In this document: one piece after another, positions 15,188 to 24,093 of the stretch
Layout of the letters: the number at the start of each line of letters is the position of its first letter
Numbering within the stretch: the stretch's first letter is position 1
From: an uncultured Collinsella sp.
Lineage (GTDB): Bacteria > Actinomycetota > Coriobacteriia > Coriobacteriales > Coriobacteriaceae
Assembly (NCBI GenBank): GCA_958436995.1
Contig: CAUBMI010000007.1
Span: 1-60,758, forward strand
DNA length: 60,758 nucleotides
Reading direction: 5' to 3'
Position numbers and translations under genes: made by a program
Notes under the pieces: generated by a model
Seen by the model: only the letters and a program-made list of their open reading frames with translations
Database searches by the model: none
What the model was told of the DNA's origin: nothing

Positions 15188-18058
15188 ATGAGTCGCCGCA
15201 ACACCGAGCTGCTCTTGCTCATCGCCTCGGCGTTCCCCGTCATCCTGCTGTATGCGATGTACGTGCTCACCGCGGGCGCCGCCATCTCCTTTGAGACGCT
15301 CGCGGTGCCGATCGGCCTCTTTGCCGCCTTCGCCGCGGCACATATCGCCGTGCGCATCTTGGCGCCCGGCGCCGACCCCGCCATCCTACCCATCGTATTT
15401 ATACTTTCGGGCATCGGCATCACGTTCGTGACACGCCTCGCCCCCGCTCTCGCCATCTCACAGCTCATCATCCTGTTTGTCTCGGTGGCCCTGATGGTGG
15501 GAACGCTCGCGTTGGTTAAGAACCTCGACGTAGTCATGCGCTACAAGTACACCTTTGGCATCATCGGCATCATTCTGCTGATGCTGCCGATCTTTATCGG
15601 CACCACGATCTCGGGCTCCAAGCTGTGGATTCGCATCGCAGGCTTTACCATCCAGCCCGGCGAGTTCGCCAAGGTCTTTATCGTGCTGTTCCTGGCCGGG
15701 TACCTGGCCGAGAACCGCGAGCTGCTCTCCATCTCCAACCGCAAGATCTTGGGCTTTAAGATCCCTCGCCTGCGACTGCTGCTGCCGTTGTTTGCCGTGT
15801 GGGGTGTGTGCCTGCTCGTCGTCGTCTTCGAACGCGACCTGGGTTCTGCCGTGCTGTTCTACACCATCTTCTTGCTGATGCTCTACGTTGCCACGGGGCG
15901 CTTTTCGTATGTCGTTATCGGCCTTGCGCTCTTAGCCGTCGGAGCCGTGGGCGCCTACAAGTTCCTGTCTCACGTTCAGGTGCGTTTCCAGGTTTGGGTC
16001 GATCCGTTTAAGGACGCCCAGGGCCAGGGCTACCAGATCGTCCAGTCGCTCTTCTCGCTTGCCGATGGCGGTCTGGTCGGCGTTGGCATCGGCAACGGCA
16101 TGGCCAACAACATCCCTGTCGTCGAGTCCGACTTTATCTTCTCGGCTATCGGCGAGGAGATGGGCCTCTTGGGCGGCGGCGCCGTGCTCATCCTGTTTAT
16201 GCTCTTTGCCGTTCGCGGCCTGACCACAGCTGCCCGCGCTAAATCCGACCTCGCCGCCTTTAGCGCCACGGGCCTTACGGCCGCCATCAGCTTCCAGGCC
16301 TTCTTGATCGTGGGCGGCGTTACCCGCCTGATCCCGCTGACCGGCGTCACCCTGCCCTTTATGAGCCAGGGCGGCTCCTCGCTGCTGGCAAGCTTCATCA
16401 TCGTCGCGCTCCTGCTGCGCGCCGGTGACGAGGCGACCGGACGCGAGGCCGAGCTTACCGGCACCGGCACCATGACCGCCATCACCGATGATCAGGTCGC
16501 ATCCGCCGCCGCCCCGACGGGCACGCGCTTTGCCACCTCGTCTTCCTACGGCAGCGGCAGCCATTCCGTCGGCTCGCGCATGCGCCGTCGCCTGCTCGAC
16601 ACGCCTGAATCCGGTGTGCTCGGCCGCGTTGCGCTCGCCAACCGTCTAACCCGTGCGGTGCTCGCCTTTACAGCGCTGTTCGCCATCCTTATCGGCAACC
16701 TCACCTATGTCCAGGTCATCAAGGCCAAGGACTATCAGGATATGCCGACCAACAACCACACTATCGCCCGCTCCAAGTACATCCAGCGCGGTTCCATCAT
16801 CACGTCCGACGGCGTGACGCTGGCCGAGTCGCTGCAGCAGGAGGACGGCACCTACGTACGCTCCTACCCCAACGGCAACCTGGCAGCGCACGTGGTTGGC
16901 TACGTGAGCCAGCAGTATGGCACCACCGCCATCGAGAGTGTCATGAACGACACGCTCACCGGCTCTAAGGATTACTCCAGCTGGAACAACGCCATCGCGT
17001 CGCTCGCGGGCCAGACCCAGCCGGGCAACACCGCCAAGCTCACCATCGACTCGCGTATCCAGACGGCGGCCGAGCAGGCGCTCAAGGGCTTTAAGGGCGC
17101 TGTAGTGGTCATCGACCCGCGTACCGGTGCGGTGCTCGCATGCGCCAGCTCGCCCACCTATGACAACACCAACATCGACGCCCTGCTGCAGGCGGGCGGC
17201 GGCGAGGACGGCTCCATGTACAATCGCGCCATGGACGCGCTGTACACGCCGGGCTCCACGTTTAAGGTCGTTACGCTTTCCGCGGCACTCGAGACCGGCA
17301 CCGCCAGCCTTACCAGCACCTACCAGGCGCCCGGCTCCATGGACATCGGCAACGCGCCGGTCACCAACTATGCCAACGAGAGCTACGGCACCATCAGCCT
17401 GCAGCAGGCCTTTGCCGTGTCTTCCAACGTCGTCTTTGGCCAAGTGGCAAACGAAGTTGGCGCAAACACGCTCGTGCAGTTTGCCAACGCCTTTGGCTAC
17501 GGCCAAAAGCTCGGCCAGGACCTGACCTCCGCGGCCTCCATCATGGCCGACCCGTCGCTCATGACCGAGTGGGAGACCGCCTGGGCCGGCGCCGGCCAGC
17601 CTGTCGGCATGGACCACACGCCCGGGCCGCAGACCACCGTCATGCAAAACGCCGTGATTGCCGCCGCCATCGCTAACAGTGGCGTGGTCATGGACCCGTA
17701 CTTTGTAGCCCAGGTACTCGCCCCGGACGGAACTGTGGTCAAGACCACGCAGTCCCGCTCGCTGGGTCAGGCCGTCAGCTCCGCCACGGCCGACCAGGTC
17801 AAGCAGGCCATGCTCGCCGTCGTCCAGTCCGGTACCGGCACCGATGCCCAGATCCCCGGCGTCAAGGTCGCCGGCAAGACCGGCTCGGCCGAGACCGGCG
17901 GCACCAACGTCAACTCGATGTTCGTTGGCTTTGCGCCTTACGATTCACCCACGGTCGCCATCTCGGTGGCCTTGGAGGATTACGACAAGCATGACGTCAA
18001 GGCCGCCAAGATCGCCGGTATCGTCCTGACCGCGGCGCTTGCCGCACAGGGAGCGTGA
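15188..18058 (+). CDS. FtsW/RodA-transpeptidase fusion
   Basis: A 956-residue single polypeptide joining two normally separate enzymes. Residues 1 to about 430 are a SEDS glycosyltransferase (FtsW/RodA/SpoVE) with about ten membrane helices and motifs QPGEFAKVF, FERDLGSAVLFY and PLTGVTLPFMSQGGSS. After a linker and one more membrane helix, residues 480-956 are a class B penicillin-binding protein with STFK (about residue 689), SSN and KTGSAET. It would polymerise and cross-link glycan at one site. ATG 15188 is chosen over GTG 15179 because AAAGGGAG lies 8 bases before it. It sits between PP2C and PknB; in other actinobacteria these are two adjacent genes (rodA, pbpA). Confidence 0.93.
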   Translation: MSRRNTELLLLIASAFPVILLYAMYVLTAGAAISFETLAVPIGLFAAFAAAHIAVRILAPGADPAILPIVFILSGIGITFVTRLAPALAISQLIILFVSVALMVGTLALVKNLDVVMRYKYTFGIIGIILLMLPIFIGTTISGSKLWIRIAGFTIQPGEFAKVFIVLFLAGYLAENRELLSISNRKILGFKIPRLRLLLPLFAVWGVCLLVVVFERDLGSAVLFYTIFLLMLYVATGRFSYVVIGLALLAVGAVGAYKFLSHVQVRFQVWVDPFKDAQGQGYQIVQSLFSLADGGLVGVGIGNGMANNIPVVESDFIFSAIGEEMGLLGGGAVLILFMLFAVRGLTTAARAKSDLAAFSATGLTAAISFQAFLIVGGVTRLIPLTGVTLPFMSQGGSSLLASFIIVALLLRAGDEATGREAELTGTGTMTAITDDQVASAAAPTGTRFATSSSYGSGSHSVGSRMRRRLLDTPESGVLGRVALANRLTRAVLAFTALFAILIGNLTYVQVIKAKDYQDMPTNNHTIARSKYIQRGSIITSDGVTLAESLQQEDGTYVRSYPNGNLAAHVVGYVSQQYGTTAIESVMNDTLTGSKDYSSWNNAIASLAGQTQPGNTAKLTIDSRIQTAAEQALKGFKGAVVVIDPRTGAVLACASSPTYDNTNIDALLQAGGGEDGSMYNRAMDALYTPGSTFKVVTLSAALETGTASLTSTYQAPGSMDIGNAPVTNYANESYGTISLQQAFAVSSNVVFGQVANEVGANTLVQFANAFGYGQKLGQDLTSAASIMADPSLMTEWETAWAGAGQPVGMDHTPGPQTTVMQNAVIAAAIANSGVVMDPYFVAQVLAPDGTVVKTTQSRSLGQAVSSATADQVKQAMLAVVQSGTGTDAQIPGVKVAGKTGSAETGGTNVNSMFVGFAPYDSPTVAISVALEDYDKHDVKAAKIAGIVLTAALAAQGA

Positions 18059-18190
18059 TGTCCATGATCGAATCGGACACCCAAGGCGCGCCGCGGCCGA
18101 AGAGTTAGCGGCAACGCGCCACACGGCCCCAGCGGCCACATCGTAGGTACTACACACATCGTTGAGCGAATAGTTATGTTAGGAGCAGGA

Positions 18191-20152
18191 ATGGAACAGA
18201 GGGTCCTCGGGGGAAGATACCTCCTCAAGGATAAGGTGGGGACAGGCGGTATGGCGACCGTCTACCGTGCACAGGACCAGGTCCTCGACCGCACGGTAGC
18301 CGTCAAGATAATGCTGCCGCAGTATGCTGGCGACGCAACCTTCGCCGCACGCTTTAAGCAGGAGGCCCAGGCAGCAGCCGGTCTCTCCTCCCCCTATATC
18401 GTGGGCGTCTACGATTGGGGCAAAGACGGCGACACCTATTACATCGTCATGGAGTACCTGCGCGGCACCGACCTTAAGAGCGGCATCAAGAGCCACGGCG
18501 CCCTCGACCCCAAGAAGGTCGCCCAGATCGGCTCGCAGATCAGCTCCGCGCTTTCGGTCGCCCACAAGCACGAGATCATCCACCGCGACATTAAGCCGCA
18601 GAACATCATGGTGCTGCCCGACGGCAACATCAAGGTGATGGACTTTGGCATCGCGCGCGCCAAGAACAGCCACCTCACGCAAGACAACAACGTGCTGGGA
18701 ACCGCCCACTACGTCAGCCCCGAGCAGACCCGTGGTCAGGACCTCGGCCCCACCTCGGATATCTACTCGCTGGGCGTCGTGATGTATGAGTGCGCCACCG
18801 GCCGCGTTCCCTTTGACGGTGACGACGCTATCTCGGTCGCGCTCAAGCAGGTCAACGAGCTGCCTATTCCACCGAGCCAGATCAACTCCGGTGTCGACGC
18901 CGACCTTGAGCGCATCATCCTCAAGTGCATGGAGAAGGACCCGGCAAACCGCTTCCAGACCGCCGATGAGCTTCGTCAGGTGCTCAACAGCTACCTGTCG
19001 GGCCGTGCCGTCAACATCTCGGAGCCCACGCGCATCATCGGTGCCCCCGGTGAACTGGGCGCCACCAAGACTCGCGAGCTTTCCGATCAGACGCGCGCCA
19101 TGGTGCGTCCCGTCTCGGGCGTGAGCGGCCAGAATACCGCCCGTAGCTCGGTTTCGGGCTCCACCGGCTCCTACGAGGTCGAAAAGCCCAAATCCAACAA
19201 GAACAAGATCATCGCCGCCGTGGTGGCAGCCGTTGCCGTCATCGGCATCGTGGTGGCCTTTGCCACAGGACTCTTTGGCGGCGAGCAGGTCACCGTTCCC
19301 GATGTACTGGGCAAGGACCAGCAAACTGCCGTCGAGCTGATCAAGGAAGCCGGCCTCGAGGTCGGCACCATCGACCAAAGCTACAACGACGATGTCGACG
19401 AGGGCAAGGTCGCCGAGCAGACGCCCAACGGCAACACCAAGAAGGCCAAGGGCACTAAGGTGAACCTGGTAATCTCCAAGGGCCCCAAGCCCTCCGAGAA
19501 GGTTGAGGTTCCCCTGCTTGTCGGCCTGACCAAGGACCAGGCAGAAGCCGCGCTGGCAAGCGTTGGCCTGAAGGGCAACGCCTCCGAGGAGGCCAACGAG
19601 GCCGATGAGGGCCAGGTCTTTGAGCAGGGCACCGAAGCCGGTAAGGAAGTCGCGAAGGGCACGACCATCTCGTACAAGGTCTCGAGCGGCCCGGATACCA
19701 CGTCCGTCCCCGACCTGACCGACATGACCGAGGCCCAGGCGCGTAACGCCCTCGATATGGCAGGCTTCGGCGTCGACGTGAGCTACCAGGAGAACGACTC
19801 GGTTACCGAGGGCACCGTGATCAGCTGGAACCCCAGCGGTAAGCAGAAGCCCGGCGCCACGATTACCGTCGTCATCGCCAAGAAGTCCGGCAAGGCCAGC
19901 GTTCCGGGCAACCTGTACGGCAAGAGCATCTCCGCCGCCGTCACCGCGCTCAACAACGCCGGGTTCTACAACATCGCATTCTGCGATCAGAATGGCAACC
20001 CCGTGAGCGGCAACGAAAACGCCACCGTTACGGGCGTCTCCCCCACCGGTAAGCAGTCTACCGACAGCACGATTACGCTGACGGTCGCACTTTCTGGCTC
20101 GGGTTCGGGTTCGGGCTCGGGCACGGGCGACGATTCCGGTACGGTCAACTAG
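18191..20152 (+). CDS. pknB: PASTA Ser/Thr kinase PknB
   Basis: A 653-residue sensor kinase: cytosolic catalytic domain (residues 1-270; GTGGMATVYRAQD, VAVKIM, HRDIKPQNIMV, VMDFGIA, GTAHYVSPEQ), a juxtamembrane stretch rich in Thr/Ser, one membrane helix (about 340-362) and four PASTA repeats (about 365-630), each opening with a VPDL-like motif. A Gly/Ser-rich tail ends the protein. PASTA repeats bind muropeptides or lipid II, so this is the probable master kinase for the neighbouring cell-wall fusion, FHA readers and phosphatase. ATG 18191 with AGGAG is preferred to ATG 18176. Confidence 0.95.
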   Translation: MEQRVLGGRYLLKDKVGTGGMATVYRAQDQVLDRTVAVKIMLPQYAGDATFAARFKQEAQAAAGLSSPYIVGVYDWGKDGDTYYIVMEYLRGTDLKSGIKSHGALDPKKVAQIGSQISSALSVAHKHEIIHRDIKPQNIMVLPDGNIKVMDFGIARAKNSHLTQDNNVLGTAHYVSPEQTRGQDLGPTSDIYSLGVVMYECATGRVPFDGDDAISVALKQVNELPIPPSQINSGVDADLERIILKCMEKDPANRFQTADELRQVLNSYLSGRAVNISEPTRIIGAPGELGATKTRELSDQTRAMVRPVSGVSGQNTARSSVSGSTGSYEVEKPKSNKNKIIAAVVAAVAVIGIVVAFATGLFGGEQVTVPDVLGKDQQTAVELIKEAGLEVGTIDQSYNDDVDEGKVAEQTPNGNTKKAKGTKVNLVISKGPKPSEKVEVPLLVGLTKDQAEAALASVGLKGNASEEANEADEGQVFEQGTEAGKEVAKGTTISYKVSSGPDTTSVPDLTDMTEAQARNALDMAGFGVDVSYQENDSVTEGTVISWNPSGKQKPGATITVVIAKKSGKASVPGNLYGKSISAAVTALNNAGFYNIAFCDQNGNPVSGNENATVTGVSPTGKQSTDSTITLTVALSGSGSGSGSGTGDDSGTVN

Positions 20153-20204
20153 TCGCCACCCCACCGCCCATTACGGCTCTCGCCGCAAACATATTCACTC
20201 ACAG

Positions 20205-20245
20205 GCGCCCGCTTGCTCCCCCAGCAAGCGGGCGCTTCGTTTTTG
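20205..20245 (+). terminator. Intrinsic terminator after pknB
   Basis: A perfect 13-bp stem (GCGCCCGCTTGCT with its complement at 20223-20235), a 5-base loop of C, and a TTCGTTTTT tail. It closes the plus-strand envelope locus. Confidence 0.92.
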
Positions 20246-20256
20246 ACATGGCATGA

Positions 20257-20324
20257 ACCAGAAGAGCCCGGCACCGTGGCGGTGTACCGGGCTCGATCAA
20301 TCTCTGGTGCCCCCGGGCGAATTC
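20257..20324 (-). repeat. Duplicated tRNA tail plus terminator, copy A
   Basis: This 68-bp unit is nearly identical to 20384-20449, which comprises the terminator and the 3' end of tRNA-Arg. Both contain the hairpin arms GAGCCCGG and CCGGGCTC, then the tRNA end complement TGGTGCCCCCGGGCG and ATTC. Between the copies (about 20350-20382) an inverted, slightly altered T-arm piece (GTGTCGACGGCTCGAACC) is visible. Copy A lacks the rest of a tRNA. It may be an attachment-site scar or the remnant of a deleted tandem tRNA. Confidence 0.75.
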
Positions 20325-20383
20325 AACCCCCCCCCGCGGGAAATTGGTGACGCGGGTGTCGACGGCTCGAACCCTGCCCTTAG

Positions 20384-20419
20384 ACCAGAAGAGCCCGGCA
20401 CCGTGGTGGTACCGGGCTC
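20384..20419 (-). terminator. Probable tRNA-Arg terminator
   Basis: On the minus strand, 10 bases past the tRNA CCA end, a 12-bp stem with one mismatch (GAGCCCGGTACC pairing with GGTGCCGGGCTC) is followed by TTCTGGT. The T-tract is weak, but the position fits the 3' end of the tRNA transcript. Confidence 0.6.
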
Positions 20420-20429
20420 GACAAATCTC

Positions 20430-20505
20430 TGGTGCCCCCGGGCGGATTCGAACCGTCGACACCCGCTTTAGGAGAGCGGTGCTCTATCCCCTGAGCTACG
20501 GAGGC
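20430..20505 (-). tRNA. tRNA-Arg (anticodon CCT)
   Basis: A 76-nt tRNA with encoded CCA. The acceptor stem GCCTCCG pairs with CGGGGGC (one G-T pair). The D arm contains GCTCAGGGGATAGAGC. The anticodon stem CCGCT/AGCGG encloses loop CTCCTAA, giving anticodon CCT for AGG codons. The T loop is TTCGAAT; the T stem has one A-C mismatch. Its 3' end and terminator are duplicated just downstream. Confidence 0.93.
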
Positions 20506-20567
20506 ATGTTGTATTAGTGTAGCAGATTTACGCCGCTGTAATGCAGCGTATACCCACTCTTCGAAGT

Positions 20568-20795
20568 TGCGGTGGAACAGCCCTCCGGAAAGTGCGTCCC
20601 ACTATCCAGGCAAATTCTGGGTCAGACTTTCCCCATGGGACCTCGCTGGGAAACTGTGTCCCAGAATTTCGACTCGAAACGGGACACGGTTTCCCAAACG
20701 GGCCCGTTCCGGAAACTACATCCCACAATCGGCACTCGAACCGGGATGCACTTTCCCGATCGAGCCTCATGGGAAACCGCGTCCCACTTTAGGGG
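20568..20795. repeat. GGAAA..TCCC palindromic repeat cluster 1
   Basis: A non-coding stretch built of short modules of the form GGAAA, 2-3 bases, G, 2 bases, TCCC, in alternating orientation (for example GGAAAGTGCGTCCCA, GGGAAACTGTGTCCCA, GGGACACGGTTTCCC, GGGATGCACTTTCCC, GGGAAACCGCGTCCCA). It opens with TTGCGGTGGAACAG, shared with the hairpin at 46219. Related clusters lie at 45586 and 60452. Confidence 0.8.
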
Positions 20796-20810
20796 GGCGC
20801 TCTTTAATGG

Positions 20811-21209
20811 CTAGTTGCCTTTGTGGAAGAGGTTTTTGATAACGGAGGGGATGCTCTTGGCGCCCTTGGCCGTCACATCGATAAAGTCGGGCGAACGCAC
20901 GAGCTTATCCTCGTCAACGTACTTGCGGACCGCGCGAAGCGTCTCTTTGTCGTCGCGCGTCGAAAACGTAAAGTGACCGTTGTCCTTGGTGAAGATCGCA
21001 AAACGCGTGATCTTCTTGGTGCCGCGCAAAACCTCGGCGGCAATATAGTCGACCTCATCCCACGGGATCTGAATAAAATCCTCGGGATTGCGCTCGTTAT
21101 AGTACTCAAACGCCTTGTTGCCCACCATCACGTTACCGTGGCTGGTAAGCCCCATCAGGCAGGTTGCCGGCGTTGCCAGATCGACCGTGCTGTTCTGAGA
21201 TTGCGCCAT
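20811..21209 (-). CDS. manO: DUF956/ManO-like PTS-associated protein
   Basis: A 132-residue protein of the DUF956 family, starting MAQSQNSTVDLATPATCLMG and continuing with a PH-like beta domain (GNVMVGNKAFEYYNERNPEDFIQIPWDEVDYI, FAIFTKDNGHFTFSTRD). DUF956/ManO genes accompany mannose-family PTS operons in Firmicutes and coriobacteria; a regulatory role has been proposed. It is the last gene of the IIAB-IIC-IID run, 120 bp after IID. ATG 21209 is chosen over an in-frame start at 21260 because the sequence from MAQ matches the family's N-terminus. Confidence 0.85.
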   Translation of the reverse strand: MAQSQNSTVDLATPATCLMGLTSHGNVMVGNKAFEYYNERNPEDFIQIPWDEVDYIAAEVLRGTKKITRFAIFTKDNGHFTFSTRDDKETLRAVRKYVDEDKLVRSPDFIDVTAKGAKSIPSVIKNLFHKGN

Positions 21210-21329
21210 GCGCGCCTCGCCCTCCAAATAAAACAATCGGACCGCATCCAGTGTACCCACCGGGTGCGGTCCGTTTCAATGGCTCAAAAGCCCTTGTCTA
21301 GCAATTCTCGGTCTTAAGCCGAAGCGCGC

Positions 21330-22250
21330 TTACATGAAGCCGCAGACGCGACCGATGATGCCGATGGCGAAGAGAGCCAGGATGATGACGATCGGGCTGA
21401 CCTTCTTCTTGAGGAGCTTGCAGACCAGCAGGGTCAGGCACACGGCGGCAAGGCCGGGGATGAGCTGATCGAGGTTAGCCTGAAGCGTGGTGACCTTCAC
21501 CTGATCAAGGGCGTTAGCACCGATGGAGTTATACATCGTCAGTGCTTCCTTGACACCCTCAGAACCGGAGGGCAGATTAGCCCAGTCGATAAAGGCGCCA
21601 GCAGACTGCGTGACCTTGGAGACGACCGGGGTGAAGGAGATGGACACCCAGCGCTCGACCAGGGCGCCGATGATGAACATACCCAGGATGGAAGCGCCCT
21701 CGGTGACCTTGCCCATCAGACCGCCGGAGAGGTCCTTGGCGATGGAGGAGCCGACCTTGTAGCCAAACTCCTGCGTGTACCACAGGAAGGCGTAACGGAT
21801 GATGTTCCACGCGAAGAAGAACAGCAGCGGACCTGCGATGCTGCCGGACAGGGCCAGGGAAGCGCCCAGAGCGCCCAGAATCGGGCGAAGGGTGAACCAG
21901 AAGGCGGGGTCGCCGACGCCGGCGAGCGGGCCCATCATACCGACCTTGACGCCCTGAATGGCGACGTCGTCAATCGGAGCACCGTTGGCGCGCTCCTCCT
22001 CGAGAGCGAGGGTAACGCCAATGACGGGGGCGGAAACATAAGGGTGGGTGTTATAGAACTCCAGGTGGCGCTTAAGAGCGGCAATCTGGTCATCCTTGCT
22101 GGTGTAGAGCTTCTTGATCGCAGGGATCATTGCGAAGCACCAGCCGCCGTTCTGCATACGCTCGTAGTTCCACGAGCCCTGAAGGAACTGATGACGGAAG
22201 CAAACCTTCTTGCGGTCAGCCTTGGTGAGCTGAATCTTGTTCTCTGCCAT
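21330..22250 (-). CDS. manZ: Mannose-family PTS component IID
   Basis: A 306-residue IID subunit. It begins MAENKIQLTKADRKKVCFRHQFLQGSWNYERMQNGGWCFAMIP, a highly characteristic opening, followed by AIKKLY, HLEFYNTHPYVSAPVIGVTLALEE and PLAGVGDPAFWFTLRPIL, then C-terminal membrane helices. With IIC it forms the sugar-conducting membrane channel. ATG 22250 is preferred to GTG 22259, which abuts the GGAGGGGAG ribosome site. Confidence 0.96.
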   Translation of the reverse strand: MAENKIQLTKADRKKVCFRHQFLQGSWNYERMQNGGWCFAMIPAIKKLYTSKDDQIAALKRHLEFYNTHPYVSAPVIGVTLALEEERANGAPIDDVAIQGVKVGMMGPLAGVGDPAFWFTLRPILGALGASLALSGSIAGPLLFFFAWNIIRYAFLWYTQEFGYKVGSSIAKDLSGGLMGKVTEGASILGMFIIGALVERWVSISFTPVVSKVTQSAGAFIDWANLPSGSEGVKEALTMYNSIGANALDQVKVTTLQANLDQLIPGLAAVCLTLLVCKLLKKKVSPIVIILALFAIGIIGRVCGFM

Positions 22251-22266
22251 ATGTATCACTCCCCTC

Positions 22267-23085
22267 CTACTCGTAATCGTTCAGAATGTCGCCGAGCGGG
22301 TCGCCGGAGCCACCGCCCATGCCGCCACCCTGCTTGGCCAGATCCTTAAGGCCAAGGTAGATAAGGGCAAGGGAGATGCCGATGAGGCCAAGGGCGATCA
22401 GCGTGAGCTGGGGGATGGCAGCAAGGACAAAGCCGAGGACGAAGAACGGCCAAGTCTCCTTGGTGGCCATCATGTTGATGACCATGGCGTAACCGACGGA
22501 AGCGACCATGCCGCCGCCGACAGCCATGCCGCCGGACAGCCAGTCGGGCATAGCGTTAAGCGCGTTGGTAACAGCCTCGGCCGGGATGATGCACAGAAGC
22601 ACTGCCGGGATGGCGATACGAAGGCCCTGCATGAGGATAGCAGCGTACTGCCAGCGCTCGATGCCGGCGAAGTCGCCCTTCTCGGCGCAACCGTCCATGG
22701 CGTGAGCGATAGCGGTTGCCAGGGTACGGCAGATCATGGTCAGGAACAGGCCAGCGACCGACAGCGGAACGGCGACGGCGATGGCGGCGGTAACGGCCTT
22801 GGCCGAATCGGTGGCGCCGCCGTTGAGGGCGAGCACCATGATGATCGAAGAAGCGACCGAGGCCAGAGCGGCGTCAGGCGCGACGGCGGCGCCGACGTTA
22901 GCCCAGCCAAGGGCCATCATCTGGAGCGAACCGCCCAGGAGGATGCCCTCCTGAAGGTGACCGGTTACGAGACCGATAAGCGTGCATGCCACGAGCGGCT
23001 GATGGAACTGGAACTCATCCAGAATGCCTTCCATACCGGCAAGCAACGCGACAATCGCAACAAGCAGAATAGTGATTGCAGACAT
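22267..23085 (-). CDS. manY: Mannose-family PTS component IIC
   Basis: A 272-residue membrane subunit with about eight hydrophobic segments. Family features: QPLVACTLIGLVTGHLQEGILLGGSLQMMALGWANVGAAVAPD near the N-terminus and a Gly-rich tail (GGGMGGGSGDPLGDIL). It lies between IIAB and IID with gaps of 18 and 16 bp and has an AAAGGAGGG ribosome site. Substrate of this PTS cannot be told from sequence; the family carries mannose, glucose, fructose, amino sugars and others. Confidence 0.96.
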   Translation of the reverse strand: MSAITILLVAIVALLAGMEGILDEFQFHQPLVACTLIGLVTGHLQEGILLGGSLQMMALGWANVGAAVAPDAALASVASSIIMVLALNGGATDSAKAVTAAIAVAVPLSVAGLFLTMICRTLATAIAHAMDGCAEKGDFAGIERWQYAAILMQGLRIAIPAVLLCIIPAEAVTNALNAMPDWLSGGMAVGGGMVASVGYAMVINMMATKETWPFFVLGFVLAAIPQLTLIALGLIGISLALIYLGLKDLAKQGGGMGGGSGDPLGDILNDYE

Positions 23086-23103
23086 GTATCGGACCCTCCT
23101 TTA

Positions 23104-24093
23104 CTATGCTTGAGCGGCCAGTTCGGCCTTAGCTTTCTTCAACATGGCGTCGAGATCCTCGGAGGAATCCGAAGGAACCTTGCGGACCTCGAACTTGACG
23201 CCCTTGGCCTTGAGAGCCTCGAGAGTCTTAACGTCGTCATCGCCCATGGCGACGGCGTTGGTGACGACGACCTTGCCCTTGGAATGAGCCATGGAACCGA
23301 TGTTGGCTTCCTTGATGTCGACGCCGGCCTCGATGGCCTTGAGCAGATCCTGCGGGTTCTCGAAGAGCAGCATGGCCTTGGTGTCACCAAAGCGCGTGTC
23401 CTTGACGACCTCGGCCATCTTCTTGATGGGCACGACGTTGGCATGGACTCCCGGAGGGGCAGCCTGCTCGATCATGGTCTTGCGGAGCTCGTCGTGAGCA
23501 ACGCCGTCGGAAACCACGATGATGCGGTTGGGGTTGATCTGCTTGGTCCACGTGGTGGCCACCTGGCCATGAAGCAGACGGGTGTCGATACGGACGTGGG
23601 CGATCTTGATGTGCCCGTCGCCGATGACCGTTCCCGGAGGGATGGCGCCTGCAGGAGCAGCGGCGGCCGCAGCCGGCTTCTTCTCCTCGGGCTCCAGAGA
23701 CTCGGGCTTGACGCGCACGCCAGCCTTAGCCTCAGTCACGAGATGTTTTGCGATCGCATGTGCAGTGTTCTTTGCGTCAAAGCGCTGCGAATATGCCTCG
23801 ATGAGCATAGGCAGGTTGACACCGGTGACGATAGCCCAGGAATCGTGGCCCTCGATGAGCCCGCTGATCTGGTTGAACGGCGTGCCGCCCCACAGATCAA
23901 CGAGGAAGAGCACCTGCTCCTGGTCCTCGAAGGAAGCGACTGCTTCCTCGACCTTGGCACGGAAGTCGTCGGGGCCCATGCTCGGCTCGAGCGAGACCAC
24001 GGCTACAGACGGCTGATCGCCAAAGACCATCGAGCCCGTCTGCTTGATTCCAGCTGCCAAGTCCCCATGGCTAGCAAGAACAATACTTACCAT
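23104..24093 (-). CDS. manX: Mannose-family PTS components IIAB
   Basis: A 329-residue fusion of IIA and IIB. The IIA domain (1-130) has the phospho-histidine in VLASHGDLAAG (His9) and VDLWGGTPFNQ. An Ala/Pro/Glu-rich hinge (about 140-165) leads to IIB (170-329), whose phospho-histidine lies in RIDTRLLHGQVATTW. Phosphate passes from HPr to IIA to IIB and then to the incoming sugar. First gene of the operon, with AAAGGAGG 7 bases before ATG 24093; the GTG directly before it is too close to the site. Confidence 0.96.
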   Translation of the reverse strand: MVSIVLASHGDLAAGIKQTGSMVFGDQPSVAVVSLEPSMGPDDFRAKVEEAVASFEDQEQVLFLVDLWGGTPFNQISGLIEGHDSWAIVTGVNLPMLIEAYSQRFDAKNTAHAIAKHLVTEAKAGVRVKPESLEPEEKKPAAAAAAPAGAIPPGTVIGDGHIKIAHVRIDTRLLHGQVATTWTKQINPNRIIVVSDGVAHDELRKTMIEQAAPPGVHANVVPIKKMAEVVKDTRFGDTKAMLLFENPQDLLKAIEAGVDIKEANIGSMAHSKGKVVVTNAVAMGDDDVKTLEALKAKGVKFEVRKVPSDSSEDLDAMLKKAKAELAAQA

